NCBI GenBank assembly: GCA_016296675.1 | Contig: JAEDIV010000078.1 | Span: 1 to 12,263 of the forward strand | DNA from: Clostridia bacterium | Lineage (GTDB): Bacteria; Bacillota; Clostridia; Christensenellales; Aristaeellaceae | Direction of reading: 5' to 3' | DNA length: 12,263 nucleotides | Part shown: positions 1 through 6,861 of the stretch, piece by piece | How positions within the stretch are numbered: position 1 is the first letter of the stretch | How the letters are laid out: each line of letters starts with the position of its first letter | Program-made: the position numbers and the translations under genes | The notes under the pieces: generated by a model | Databases searched by the model: none | What the model was told of the DNA's origin: nothing | Seen by the model: the letters and a program-made list of their open reading frames with translations, nothing else

Positions 1-52
1 TCATGGAGATACACGATTAACGGAGTTTGAATGTATTTTGAGACAGCGCCTT

Positions 53-577
53 TTAATACAGAAGATCCTCGTCCGTTTTTTCGATCTCGTCCCAGAACAA
101 GCTGAATTCCTTATTTGTGATGAGTCCGTTTCTTGAAAGAATTTCAAAATCATCGCCGTGCCACGTGTATCTGACCTCAGTCTCCTGAAAGCCGTTTTTC
201 AGATAAAACATTTTTCGCCTGCGCCTGAGGAGATTATCCTTCGCCGCTTCCGTTTCACATTCTATGTCCACAATCACGCGTTTGTCCTTGCATTTGTTTG
301 AATACTCTTCAAGCACATTTGCGCCAAGGCCCTTGTTCCTTTTTTCTTCCACGATGGTCAGATAGATGATATGCGTGATATCGCCCACATCGAGCGTGCA
401 GAAAAAACCGGCATATTCGTTTTCATCCATGACGGCATACATCGCTCCGATTGACTGGCCGGGCTTTAGAAGATACTTAAGCTCCTTTCTTTCGTTTTCC
501 GGAAAGGATTCACGATAGAGGAGGAGGCTTTTTTCAAAAAGCGGATCGAAAGTATCTTTGATTCTGCATATATTCAT
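53..577 (-). CDS. GNAT-family N-acetyltransferase
   Basis: This 174-residue protein looks like a GCN5-related acetyltransferase, which moves an acetyl group from acetyl-CoA to an amine; the substrate cannot be read from the sequence. The acetyl-CoA pyrophosphate-binding motif A is visible as R-N-K-G-L-G-A at residues 80-86, just after a hydrophobic strand (about 68-75, ITHIIYLT). A basic RRRRK patch follows at 118-122, then the F-Y-L-K-N-G-F segment (124-130), typical of the family's C-terminal half. I chose the ATG at 577 because AAAGGA lies about 7 nt upstream. A longer reading from 625 would run through the hairpin at 601-623 and begin almost at the U32 stop codon. It is the last visible gene of the leftward asnA-ychF-U32 run and may be transcribed by readthrough. 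The family call is firm; the cellular role is unknown. Confidence 0.8.
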   Translation of the reverse strand: MNICRIKDTFDPLFEKSLLLYRESFPENERKELKYLLKPGQSIGAMYAVMDENEYAGFFCTLDVGDITHIIYLTIVEEKRNKGLGANVLEEYSNKCKDKRVIVDIECETEAAKDNLLRRRRKMFYLKNGFQETEVRYTWHGDDFEILSRNGLITNKEFSLFWDEIEKTDEDLLY

Positions 578-600
578 GATTCTATCCTTTGAACAATAAA

Positions 601-623
601 CGGCGGTCAATCTTCTGACCGCC
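601..623 (-). terminator. Hairpin after the U32 gene, possible intrinsic terminator
   Basis: A perfect 8-bp GC-rich stem (GGCGGTCA paired with TGACCGCC) with a 6-nt loop lies between the U32 stop codon and the GNAT start. Read on the minus strand it is followed by the T-rich but interrupted stretch GTTTATTGTT, so it may be a weak or partial terminator that tunes expression of the GNAT gene. Confidence 0.5.
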
Positions 624-631
624 ATTTATCT

Positions 632-1822
632 TTATCTTCTCAAATAGTCTCCCTTTTCAATACCGGCGGGGGCGGGCATGGTGAACAGCATGCCGGGCAT
701 GGGGGCGGAAGCAATGTTTTCGCCGTCCATGTTTTTCATATCCTGCGCCGTAAAGGAAAGGCCGAGCTTTCCGGGAGATACGCATTCAATCGTTTCGCCT
801 TCGACGATCTTGTTTTTGACTTCGACCAGGATTCTGTCGCCCTGTCTTTCAAGAACGGGGCCTGCGTATTCCTTGTCGTGCAGATAGCTCGCGGGCGCGT
901 TTTTCTCGGTGATGATTTCGCCCTTATAAAAGCCGGTGGAATAGGGGCGGTGGCTTACGCATTCGAGCTCTTTTAAGCAAATATCAAGATCTGCTCCGTC
1001 CAGATACATTCTGTAGGCGTTTACGACGCTGGCCACATAGTAGGCGGTTTTCATTCTGCCTTCGATTTTGAGGCTCATAACGCCGGCTTTCTGGATTTCA
1101 TCGATCAGCTCCATGGCGTTTAAGTCGTAGGAGGACAGAATCGTTACGCCCTTTTCATCCTCTTCCACAGGGAAATACTGGCCGGGGCGCTTTTCCTCAG
1201 TGAGGGCAAACGTCCAGCGGCAGGACTGCGCGCAGCCGCCTCTGTTTGCGCTTCTTCCGGTCAGATAGGAAGAAATCAGGCATCTTCCGGAATAGGCCAT
1301 GCACATTGCGCCGTGGACGAAGGCTTCAAGCTCCAGATCCTTGGGCGTTTTTGCCCGTAATTCCGCGATCTGGGGAAGGGAAAGCTCGCGCGCCAGCACG
1401 ACTCTGGATGCGCCCATTTCATAATAGGCGGTGGCGGATTCGTGGTTGGTGCAGTTGGCCTGGGTGGAAACGTGCACTTCCATATCCGGGCATTCGCGCT
1501 TGATGGCGCGGATGGAGCCCATGTCGCTTACGATCATCGCGTCGACGCCGGCATCCTTAAGCTGTTTTGCGTAGTCGACGATGGAAGCAATTTCATTCGG
1601 ATACGTAAATGCATTGGCCGCGACATACAGTTTCTTATTTAAACCATGCATGTGGCTTGCCGCATTTTTGATGTCCTCCATCGAGAAAGCCGTTTGCCCG
1701 GCTCTTAGCTGAAGGAGGGGGCCGCCGATATACACTGCGTCCGCGCCGTAGCGCGCGGCGGCGATCAGGCTTTCCATGCTGCCGCCCGGCGCAAGCAGCT
1801 CTAAATTCTTGAATCCGCTCAT
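632..1822 (-). CDS. U32 family protein, likely RNA hydroxylation enzyme (TrhP/RlhA-like)
   Basis: The 396-residue protein belongs to the peptidase U32 family. Its N-terminus (LELLAPGGSMESLIAAARYG, residues 7-26) is the typical U32 barrel opening. The family signature is complete at residues 166-184: E-x-F-x-H-G-x-x-C-x6-C-L-I-S. The four cysteines at 174, 181, 197 and 201 match the conserved set of the family. Studied members are not proteases: E. coli TrhP (YegQ) and B. subtilis YrrN/YrrO act in 5-hydroxyuridine formation at tRNA position 34, and RlhA hydroxylates 23S rRNA. By inference this one is an RNA hydroxylation factor; I cannot tell TrhP from RlhA. Its ATG overlaps the ychF stop as ATGA, so translation is probably coupled. 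The window also holds mnmE, another U34 modification gene. Confidence 0.85.
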   Translation of the reverse strand: MSGFKNLELLAPGGSMESLIAAARYGADAVYIGGPLLQLRAGQTAFSMEDIKNAASHMHGLNKKLYVAANAFTYPNEIASIVDYAKQLKDAGVDAMIVSDMGSIRAIKRECPDMEVHVSTQANCTNHESATAYYEMGASRVVLARELSLPQIAELRAKTPKDLELEAFVHGAMCMAYSGRCLISSYLTGRSANRGGCAQSCRWTFALTEEKRPGQYFPVEEDEKGVTILSSYDLNAMELIDEIQKAGVMSLKIEGRMKTAYYVASVVNAYRMYLDGADLDICLKELECVSHRPYSTGFYKGEIITEKNAPASYLHDKEYAGPVLERQGDRILVEVKNKIVEGETIECVSPGKLGLSFTAQDMKNMDGENIASAPMPGMLFTMPAPAGIEKGDYLRR

Positions 1823-2916
1823 ACGTTGAACCTGAACAGCGTAACGTCGCCATCCTGCATGACGTATTCTTTGCCTTCAGAACGGACAAGGCCTTTTTCC
1901 TTGCAGGCGTTCATGCTGCCTTCGCGAATGAGGTCGTCATAAGAGACGATTTCCGCTCTGATAAAGCCCTTTTCAAAATCGGAATGGATTTTTCCGGCAG
2001 CCTGCGGCGCCTTGGTGCCGCGCTCGATCGTCCAGGCGCGAACCTCCTTGGGGCCGGCGGTCAGGTAGGAAATAAGGCCGAGCAAGTCGTAGCCGATATT
2101 GACAAGGCGGTCGAGGCCGCTTTTGCCGATGCCCATTTCCTCAAGGAACATTTCCTTTTCTTCCTTGTCGAGCTGGGCGATTTCCTCTTCAACCTTGGCG
2201 CAGATGACAAGCACCTGACTGTCCTCTTTTGCCGCGATTTCCTTTACTTTTTTGACCATTTCAAGGTCTTCCGCGCCGTCGCCTACGTCGTTTTCAGAGA
2301 TATTGGCGGCGTAGACCACCTTTTTCATGGTGATCAGGAACCAGCCGTCCGCGATTTCCTTCTGCTCCTTGGTAAGGGGCGCGGTGCGGGCGGATTTTAA
2401 GTCGTTCATGTGCGCAAGAAGGATCTTCGCGGTTTCGACTTCTTCCGCGTACTTCTTTTCGCCGTTTTTCATCAGGTGCTGGGCCTTTTCAAGGCGCTTG
2501 GTGACGGTTTCGATGTCAGCAAGAACCAGCTCGGTCTCGATGGTCTCGATGTCGCGCGCAGGGTCGACGGAGCCGTCTACATGGATGACGTTTTCATCCT
2601 CAAAGCAGCGTACGACATGGACGATCGCGTCCACTTCTCTTATGTGGCTTAAGAATTTGTTGCCCAGGCCTTCGCCGCGGCTTGCACCCTTGACGAGACC
2701 TGCGATGTCGACAAATTCTAGTACGGCGGGCGTATACTTTTCGGGATGATACATCTCGGAAAGGACGTCCAGCCTGTGATCCGGCACCGCGACGACGCCG
2801 TTGTTCGGCTCAATGGTGCAGAAGGGGTAGTTGGCCGCCTGCGCGCCCGCGCAGGTAATGGCATTAAACAGCGTGCTTTTTCCGACGTTCGGAAGACCTA
2901 CAACGCCAAGCTTCAT
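1819..2916 (-). CDS. ychF: Redox-regulated ATPase YchF (OLA1-type, Obg-related)
   Basis: This 365-residue protein is the universal ribosome-associated P-loop NTPase YchF. Walker A is G-L-P-N-V-G-K-S at 7-14 and G3 is D-I-A-G at 70-73. The G4 position reads N-I-S-E (205-208) in place of NKxD, the hallmark that makes YchF/OLA1 prefer ATP to GTP. The C-terminal TGS domain covers about residues 280-365 (from the AGPKEVRAWTIERG region to the end). The length is normal for the family. The ATG at 2916 is preceded by GGAG about 11 nt upstream. The gene lies 28 nt after asnA and overlaps the U32 gene by 4 bp, so the three form one leftward operon. In other bacteria YchF binds ribosomes and is linked to stress and redox responses. 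Confidence 0.95.
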   Translation of the reverse strand: MKLGVVGLPNVGKSTLFNAITCAGAQAANYPFCTIEPNNGVVAVPDHRLDVLSEMYHPEKYTPAVLEFVDIAGLVKGASRGEGLGNKFLSHIREVDAIVHVVRCFEDENVIHVDGSVDPARDIETIETELVLADIETVTKRLEKAQHLMKNGEKKYAEEVETAKILLAHMNDLKSARTAPLTKEQKEIADGWFLITMKKVVYAANISENDVGDGAEDLEMVKKVKEIAAKEDSQVLVICAKVEEEIAQLDKEEKEMFLEEMGIGKSGLDRLVNIGYDLLGLISYLTAGPKEVRAWTIERGTKAPQAAGKIHSDFEKGFIRAEIVSYDDLIREGSMNACKEKGLVRSEGKEYVMQDGDVTLFRFNV

Positions 2917-2944
2917 AATCTTTCACACTCCGAATTTGTATATA

Positions 2945-3955
2945 TTAAAGAAGGAATACATTCTTATCCTTACAGACTTTTCTGGTTTCTTCCGGCCATT
3001 CGCTTGCCTGCACTTCGCCGATGTGGCATTTTTTGAGAATCTGCATGCAAAGCCGGCTCTGGCCGATACCGCCGCCGATGGATAAGGGGAGCTCGCCCTT
3101 TAAAAGCGCCGAATGGAAGGGCAGGGAAGCTCTTTCCATGGCGTTTGCTTTCTGAAGCTGGTCCATGAGCGATTTTTCGTCCACGCGGATGCCCATGGAG
3201 GAAAGTTCGAGTGATCTGTTCAGCGTTTCGTTCCACACAAGAATATCGCCGTTCAAGTTCCAGTCGTCATAGTCGGGCGCGCGGCCGTCGTGACGAACGC
3301 CGCTTCTGAGCTTCCCGCCGATGTTTTCGATGAACACGGTTTTATATTTCTGGGTGATTTTGTGTTCTCTGTCCTTGGGCGAAAGATCCGGATAGAGATC
3401 TTCAAGCTCCTGAGAGGTGATGAATTTGACGGTGGGATTTATGCAGGGGGTGAGCGCGGGGAACATGGCGCACGCGGCAAGCTCCGTCGCCGCAATCACG
3501 CGCACGATCACCTGGACCGTGTTTTCAAGATATTCCCTCGTTCTGTCGCATTTATCAATGACCTTTTCCCAGTCCCATTGGTCGACGTACACGGAATGAA
3601 GGTTGTCCGCATCCTCGTCGCGCCGGATGGCGTTCATATCGGTATACAAGCCCTCGTGCATGGAAAAGCCGTACATCTTAAGCGCCTGACGCTTCCATTT
3701 GGCCAGCGAATGCACGATTTCGATGTTTTTGCCTTCCATATTCTTGATTTCAAAGGAGACAGGTCGCTCGACGCCGTTTAAGTTGTCGTTAAGGCCCGAA
3801 TCCGCGGAAACAAAAAGCGGCGCGGAAATTCGAAGAAGGCGCATCGCGTCTGCAAACGTGTGCTCAAACGTATCCTTTACATATTTGATCGAGCGCTCGG
3901 TTTCCTGAACGCTTAAAAGGCTTTTGTAGCCTTCGGGGATCATGCACATATCCAT
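2945..3955 (-). CDS. asnA: Aspartate--ammonia ligase (asparagine synthetase A)
   Basis: AsnA makes asparagine from aspartate, ammonia and ATP (yielding AMP and PPi) in the cytosol and has a class II aminoacyl-tRNA synthetase-like fold. The 336-residue length fits the family (E. coli AsnA is 330). Recognisable blocks are SGLNDNLNGVERPVSF (53-68), VHSLAKWKRQALK (81-93), YTDMNAIRRDED (104-115), SVYVDQWDWEKVI (121-133) and the glycine-rich motif 3 S-I-G-G-G-I-G-Q-S-R-L (292-302). The first of three closely spaced in-frame ATGs (3955, 3949, 3943) is taken because GGGAGGG lies about 10 nt upstream of it. It is the first gene of the leftward operon and faces away from dnaA across the origin. The leader is only about 35 nt, too short for the asparagine T-box that controls some firmicute asn genes. 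Confidence 0.95.
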   Translation of the reverse strand: MDMCMIPEGYKSLLSVQETERSIKYVKDTFEHTFADAMRLLRISAPLFVSADSGLNDNLNGVERPVSFEIKNMEGKNIEIVHSLAKWKRQALKMYGFSMHEGLYTDMNAIRRDEDADNLHSVYVDQWDWEKVIDKCDRTREYLENTVQVIVRVIAATELAACAMFPALTPCINPTVKFITSQELEDLYPDLSPKDREHKITQKYKTVFIENIGGKLRSGVRHDGRAPDYDDWNLNGDILVWNETLNRSLELSSMGIRVDEKSLMDQLQKANAMERASLPFHSALLKGELPLSIGGGIGQSRLCMQILKKCHIGEVQASEWPEETRKVCKDKNVFLL

Positions 3956-3996
3956 AAACTACATCCCTCCCGGGACAAAACTCAAATGTACTTTTT

Positions 3997-4025
3997 ATCA
4001 TACCACAGAAATCATTTTTGGTAAA
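3997..4025 (-). promoter_or_regulatory. Extended -10 sigma-A promoter of asnA-ychF-U32
   Basis: On the minus strand the -35 is TTTACC (4025-4020), followed by a 17-bp spacer and the -10 TATGAT (4002-3997), with TG one base before the -10 (extended -10). The predicted transcript start is near 3990, leaving a leader of about 35 nt that contains the GGGAGGG ribosome binding site. This is a sequence-only prediction, but both boxes and the spacing are good. Confidence 0.7.
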
Positions 4026-4083
4026 GTGTCGCACATCGATTGATCACGTAAAATTGCGCGTATCCGTTTTATGTAATTCTGCT

Positions 4084-4266
4084 TTATCCACCTGTTTCTC
4101 ATTTTCTTTCCTAAGTTATCCACAACTTATCCATATCGCAAAAACGTCGATTTTGGCCGATTTTTGTGATAAAATCAGCGCGTACCCTTGAATTAGCCGT
4201 CGAAATCTGCTATGATAAGGATAGTTATCCACAAGCTGTTGAAAATCCACAGCAGATTGTGGATAA
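4084..4266. other. oriC: oriC left part: DnaA-box cluster upstream of dnaA
   Basis: Five DnaA boxes (consensus TTATCCACA) can be read in 183 bp. Perfect copies are at 4116-4124 (+), 4225-4233 (+) and 4258-4266 (minus strand). One-mismatch copies are at 4084-4092 (TTATCCACC) and 4127-4135 (TTATCCATA). The boxes at 4225 and 4258 fall just downstream of the predicted dnaA transcript start, so they probably serve both origin assembly and autoregulation of dnaA. With the cluster at 5602-5695 they form a bipartite origin flanking dnaA, as known in Bacillus subtilis. The rest of the 3956-4288 gap holds the asnA and dnaA promoters and no gene. Confidence 0.85.
4188..4216 (+). promoter_or_regulatory. 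dnaA promoter
   Basis: The -35 TTGAAT (4188-4193), a 17-bp spacer and the -10 TATGAT (4211-4216), with TG at 4208-4209 (extended -10), make a good sigma-A promoter. The predicted start is near 4223, directly before a perfect DnaA box at 4225-4233. Bound DnaA would therefore cover the initial transcribed region, which suggests negative autoregulation. Confidence 0.7.
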
Positions 4267-4288
4267 ATATTTTGAAGGGAGCTTATTC

Positions 4289-5596
4289 ATGAATTACGCA
4301 GACGCATCACAATACTGGAAAAAAATCCTCGCGCAGCTGCGTCAGGGGATGTCGGAGACCAGCTTCAACTCCTGGTTTTCCAAATTATATATGCATTCTG
4401 CGGAAAACAACCGCCTGATTCTGTGGTCGGAAAGCGATTTTGTCGTAACCGCGATCCGCAACCGCTATCTGGCGCAGCTCACCAGCCTCGTAGGCACCGT
4501 CTTCGGCGAGGACTACGAAGTGGTGGTCATGAATAAAAAGGATGTTGAAAACCTGAATAAAAAGGAAGAAACCTCCTTAAACATCAATCCCAAATACACC
4601 TTTGACAATTTCGTTGTCGGCCAGTCCAACCGCTTTGCGCACGCCGCCAGCGTCGCCGTAGCGAACGAACCCGGCGAAGCCTATAACCCTTTGTTTATCT
4701 ACGGCGGCGTGGGTCTTGGAAAAACCCATCTGATGAACGCCATTGCAAACGCAATCAAGGAACGAAATCCCGACAGTAAAATCATCCTGACCACCTCTGA
4801 AAACTTCACGACCGAGGTCATCGAAGCCATCGCGAGAAAAAAGACGATGGAACTGAGAAACCGCATGCGCACGGTGGACGTTCTGATGATCGACGATATT
4901 CAGTTTCTTTCCAATAAACAGGCAACGCAGGAAGAATTTTTCCATACCTTCAATGCCCTTTTTGAAAAGAAAAAGCAGATTGTCATCTCCTCCGACCGTC
5001 CGCCGCACGAAATTGCCGCGCTTGAAGAAAGAATCAAGTCCCGATTCATGAGCGGACTGATCGCAGACGTAGGAAAGCCCGACTTTGAAACGCGCGTCGC
5101 GATTCTCCTTCACAAGGCGGAAACCGAAAATCTCGATATCGATCTTGAATCCATCGCCTACATTGCTGAGCGCATCGATACCAATATACGAGAGCTCGAA
5201 GGCAGCCTGAACCGCGTAAGCGCGATCGCTGATCTTGAGAAAACCGCCATCACCATCGATCTTGTCAAGCGTTCGCTTCAGAATCTCGTAAAAGTGCGCG
5301 ACGAAAAGCGCATCACTACCGAAAGAATCATGGATGAAGTTGCACGGCAGTTCGGAATCACCCGCACCGACATCCTGTCTGATCGCCGCAGCCGTGACGT
5401 CGCCATCCCAAGACAGCTCGCCATCTACTTAACGCGCGAGATGACCGGCGCTTCCACGACAAAAATCGGCGCAGATTTCGGACGCGACCATGCAACGATC
5501 ATGCACGCATGCAAAAAGATGCTCGAAATGATCGAAAAGGACGACGCTTTTTCCCAGCACGTGGGCGCAATCAAGCGCTCGCTCATGGAATCGTAG
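4289..5596 (+). CDS. dnaA: Chromosomal replication initiator protein DnaA
   Basis: DnaA is the AAA+ initiator that binds DnaA boxes, forms an ATP-dependent filament, melts oriC and loads the helicase. In this 435-residue protein, domain I covers about 1-80 (YWKKILAQLRQGMSETSFNSWF at the start). The domain II linker is short (about 82-97). Domain III has Walker A G-G-V-G-L-G-K-T at 139-146 and Walker B V-L-M-I-D-D at 198-203. Domain IV ends with the DNA-binding signature G-R-D-H-A-T-I-M-H-A at 398-407. I chose the ATG at 4289 because GAAGGGAG lies 7 nt upstream and the N-terminus then fits the family. An in-frame GTG at 4166 would put the promoter and DnaA boxes inside the coding region. Its own binding sites flank it on both sides. 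Confidence 0.97.
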   Translation: MNYADASQYWKKILAQLRQGMSETSFNSWFSKLYMHSAENNRLILWSESDFVVTAIRNRYLAQLTSLVGTVFGEDYEVVVMNKKDVENLNKKEETSLNINPKYTFDNFVVGQSNRFAHAASVAVANEPGEAYNPLFIYGGVGLGKTHLMNAIANAIKERNPDSKIILTTSENFTTEVIEAIARKKTMELRNRMRTVDVLMIDDIQFLSNKQATQEEFFHTFNALFEKKKQIVISSDRPPHEIAALEERIKSRFMSGLIADVGKPDFETRVAILLHKAETENLDIDLESIAYIAERIDTNIRELEGSLNRVSAIADLEKTAITIDLVKRSLQNLVKVRDEKRITTERIMDEVARQFGITRTDILSDRRSRDVAIPRQLAIYLTREMTGASTTKIGADFGRDHATIMHACKKMLEMIEKDDAFSQHVGAIKRSLMES

Positions 5597-5601
5597 AAAA
5601 G

Positions 5602-5610
5602 TTATCCCCA
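5602..5610 (+). other. Imperfect DnaA box after dnaA
   Basis: TTATCCCCA begins 5 nt after the dnaA stop codon and differs from TTATCCACA at one base. It is probably a weaker member of the right-hand origin cluster. A second look-alike at 5622-5630 (TTATCACCA) has two mismatches and is not counted. Confidence 0.45.
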
Positions 5611-5645
5611 TCCATCCCGGATTATCACCATCACTTTCAACACCA

Positions 5646-5672
5646 AAAAAGTGAGTTGGCAACTGACTTTTT
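5646..5672. terminator. Hairpin between dnaA and dnaN
   Basis: A 12-position stem pairs 5646-5657 with 5661-5672, with one G-G mismatch and a GGC loop. The left arm starts with an A run and the right arm ends with a T run (ACTTTTT), so it resembles a bidirectional intrinsic terminator. It would end or reduce dnaA transcripts before they cross the unwinding region. It could instead be a structural element of the origin. The stem is mostly A-T, so its strength is uncertain. Confidence 0.5.
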
Positions 5673-5677
5673 GGGGC

Positions 5678-5731
5678 TTATCCACATTATCCACAATACT
5701 ACTATTACTACTACCTTATATAATATATAAT
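5678..5731. other. oriC: oriC right part: tandem DnaA boxes, DnaA-trios and AT-rich unwinding element
   Basis: Two perfect TTATCCACA boxes abut each other with no gap (5678-5686 and 5687-5695). After a 3-nt spacer come five trinucleotides on the plus strand, CTA CTA TTA CTA CTA (5699-5713). Their complement, read 3' to 5', is GAT GAT AAT GAT GAT, an exact run of the 3'-(G/A)AT-5' DnaA-trio described for the bacterial basal unwinding system. An A/T-only stretch then runs 5716-5732. This is the expected order of box, trios and melting site, so DNA opening is predicted to start here, just before dnaN. Basis: direct sequence match to a known motif; function is inferred. Confidence 0.9.
5719..5731 (+). 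promoter_or_regulatory. Possible dnaN -10 elements inside the unwinding region
   Basis: Two exact TATAAT hexamers lie 7 bp apart (5719-5724 and 5726-5731), 24-30 nt upstream of the dnaN ATG. Neither has a recognisable -35 at 16-18 bp, because the DnaA-trios occupy that place. They may be true -10 boxes of a dnaN promoter or only a by-product of the AT-rich melting element. Confidence 0.35.
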
Positions 5732-5754
5732 ACTGTTTTGGGGAGGGCCCGCTC

Positions 5755-6861
5755 ATGAAATTCAGATGTAATTCCCACGACCTTTTGTCTTCTCTTCAGA
5801 TTACCACAAGAGCCATTTCTTCCCGATCCACCCAGCCGATCCTGGAAGGCGTGCTGATGGAGGCGCTGGAAGACGGACTCAAGCTCACGGCTTCCGACGG
5901 CTCCTTTACTTCCGTTACCCGCGTTCCCGCAGTTGTCGAAGTTGAAGGCGAAGCGGTTATGCCCGGAAAGCTGTTTTCCGACGTTATCCGCAAAATGCCC
6001 TCCGGCGAGATTTCTGCTTCCATGAACAATGCCTTCATGCTCACGCTCAAATGCGCAGGATCCCGAACCAACATCGCCGGCCAGTGCGCCGACAGCTATC
6101 CGAGAGTCGAAGAAATGAGCGATGAAAACAGCGTGACGCTTCCGCAGAGCCTCATTAAGGACATGATTTCGCGCATCTCTTTTGCCATCCCCACCGAGGA
6201 TGCAAGAGAAGTGCTGCTGGGCGGATATTTCAATATGCAAAACGGCCTGATCGATATGGTCGGTCTTGACGGATTCCGCCTTGCCATGCGCACAGAGCGC
6301 GTGAGCGATATCGAAAATGTCGCAAAGGCGATCATTCCTTTAAAGGCGCTGGAAGAAATTGCAAAACTCATGTCGGATGACGAGGAGAGCATGGTCACGC
6401 TCAACTTTGGCCAGAATAAACTGAGAGTCGACCTTGAAAAGGCTACCTTGTATACCCGCCTCAAGGACGGCGAATACGTAAATTACAAGGCCATCATTCC
6501 CCAAACCTTCAAAACCACCATCCGCGTATCCGCTGACGAATTTTCAAGCTGCGTAGACCGCGCGGCGCTTATGGCCATTGAAGGCAAAAACAATCTGATC
6601 AAATTCTCCATCGAGGGCGACAAGCTGTTTGTGACCTCCAATTCCGAGATGGGCGACGTATTTGAAGAACTCGATGTTGTCAACACGGGCGACGACATCG
6701 TGATTGCGTTCAACGTCAAATATCTTCTGGAGTTCAACCGCGTCATCAGCGGCAAGGAAATCTATCTGAAGTTCAATTCCCCCGTTTCCCCCTGCGTAAT
6801 TTCTCCCGCAGAAGGCAACGATTTCACCTATCTTGTACTCCCGGTAAGAATCAATGCTTAA
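5755..6861 (+). CDS. dnaN: DNA polymerase III beta subunit (sliding clamp)
   Basis: DnaN forms the dimeric ring that holds DNA polymerase III and other repair and replication factors on DNA. The 368-residue length is normal. The N-terminus (MKFRCNSHDLLSSLQITTRA) and the block STQPILEGVLMEA open the first clamp domain; the stretch PRVEEMSDENSVTLPQ leads into domain 2. The end, Y-L-V-L-P-V-R-I-N-A, matches the family's C-terminal strand (compare LMPMRL in E. coli), so the gene is complete. GGGGAGGG lies 7 nt before the ATG. dnaN follows dnaA as in most bacteria, with the origin's unwinding element between them. Its last 8 bp overlap the start of mnmE, and the usual next genes (yaaA, recF, gyrB) are absent. 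Confidence 0.97.
   Translation: MKFRCNSHDLLSSLQITTRAISSRSTQPILEGVLMEALEDGLKLTASDGSFTSVTRVPAVVEVEGEAVMPGKLFSDVIRKMPSGEISASMNNAFMLTLKCAGSRTNIAGQCADSYPRVEEMSDENSVTLPQSLIKDMISRISFAIPTEDAREVLLGGYFNMQNGLIDMVGLDGFRLAMRTERVSDIENVAKAIIPLKALEEIAKLMSDDEESMVTLNFGQNKLRVDLEKATLYTRLKDGEYVNYKAIIPQTFKTTIRVSADEFSSCVDRAALMAIEGKNNLIKFSIEGDKLFVTSNSEMGDVFEELDVVNTGDDIVIAFNVKYLLEFNRVISGKEIYLKFNSPVSPCVISPAEGNDFTYLVLPVRINA

Noticed and set aside
1..52. Possible gene end or regulatory site at the left edge
   Set aside because: Too short; no coding frame, hairpin or promoter could be supported.
3956..3996. T-box or other riboswitch in the asnA leader
   Set aside because: The predicted leader is only about 35 nt and shows no T-box sequence or terminator hairpin.
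4199..4205. Possible Spo0A box (CGTCGAA-like) near the dnaA promoter
   Set aside because: Only a single near-match to TGTCGAA; such a short motif is expected by chance and nothing else supports it.
4166..4288. Longer DnaA reading from a GTG at 4166 (41 extra residues)
   Set aside because: It would cover the extended -10 promoter and two perfect DnaA boxes, the extra residues do not fit the DnaA family, and the ATG at 4289 has a good ribosome binding site.
4577..5113. Long antisense reading frames opposite dnaA, ffh, ychF and asnA
   Set aside because: They lie wholly opposite well-identified genes, have no family-like sequence or ribosome binding sites, and reflect codon bias of the real genes.
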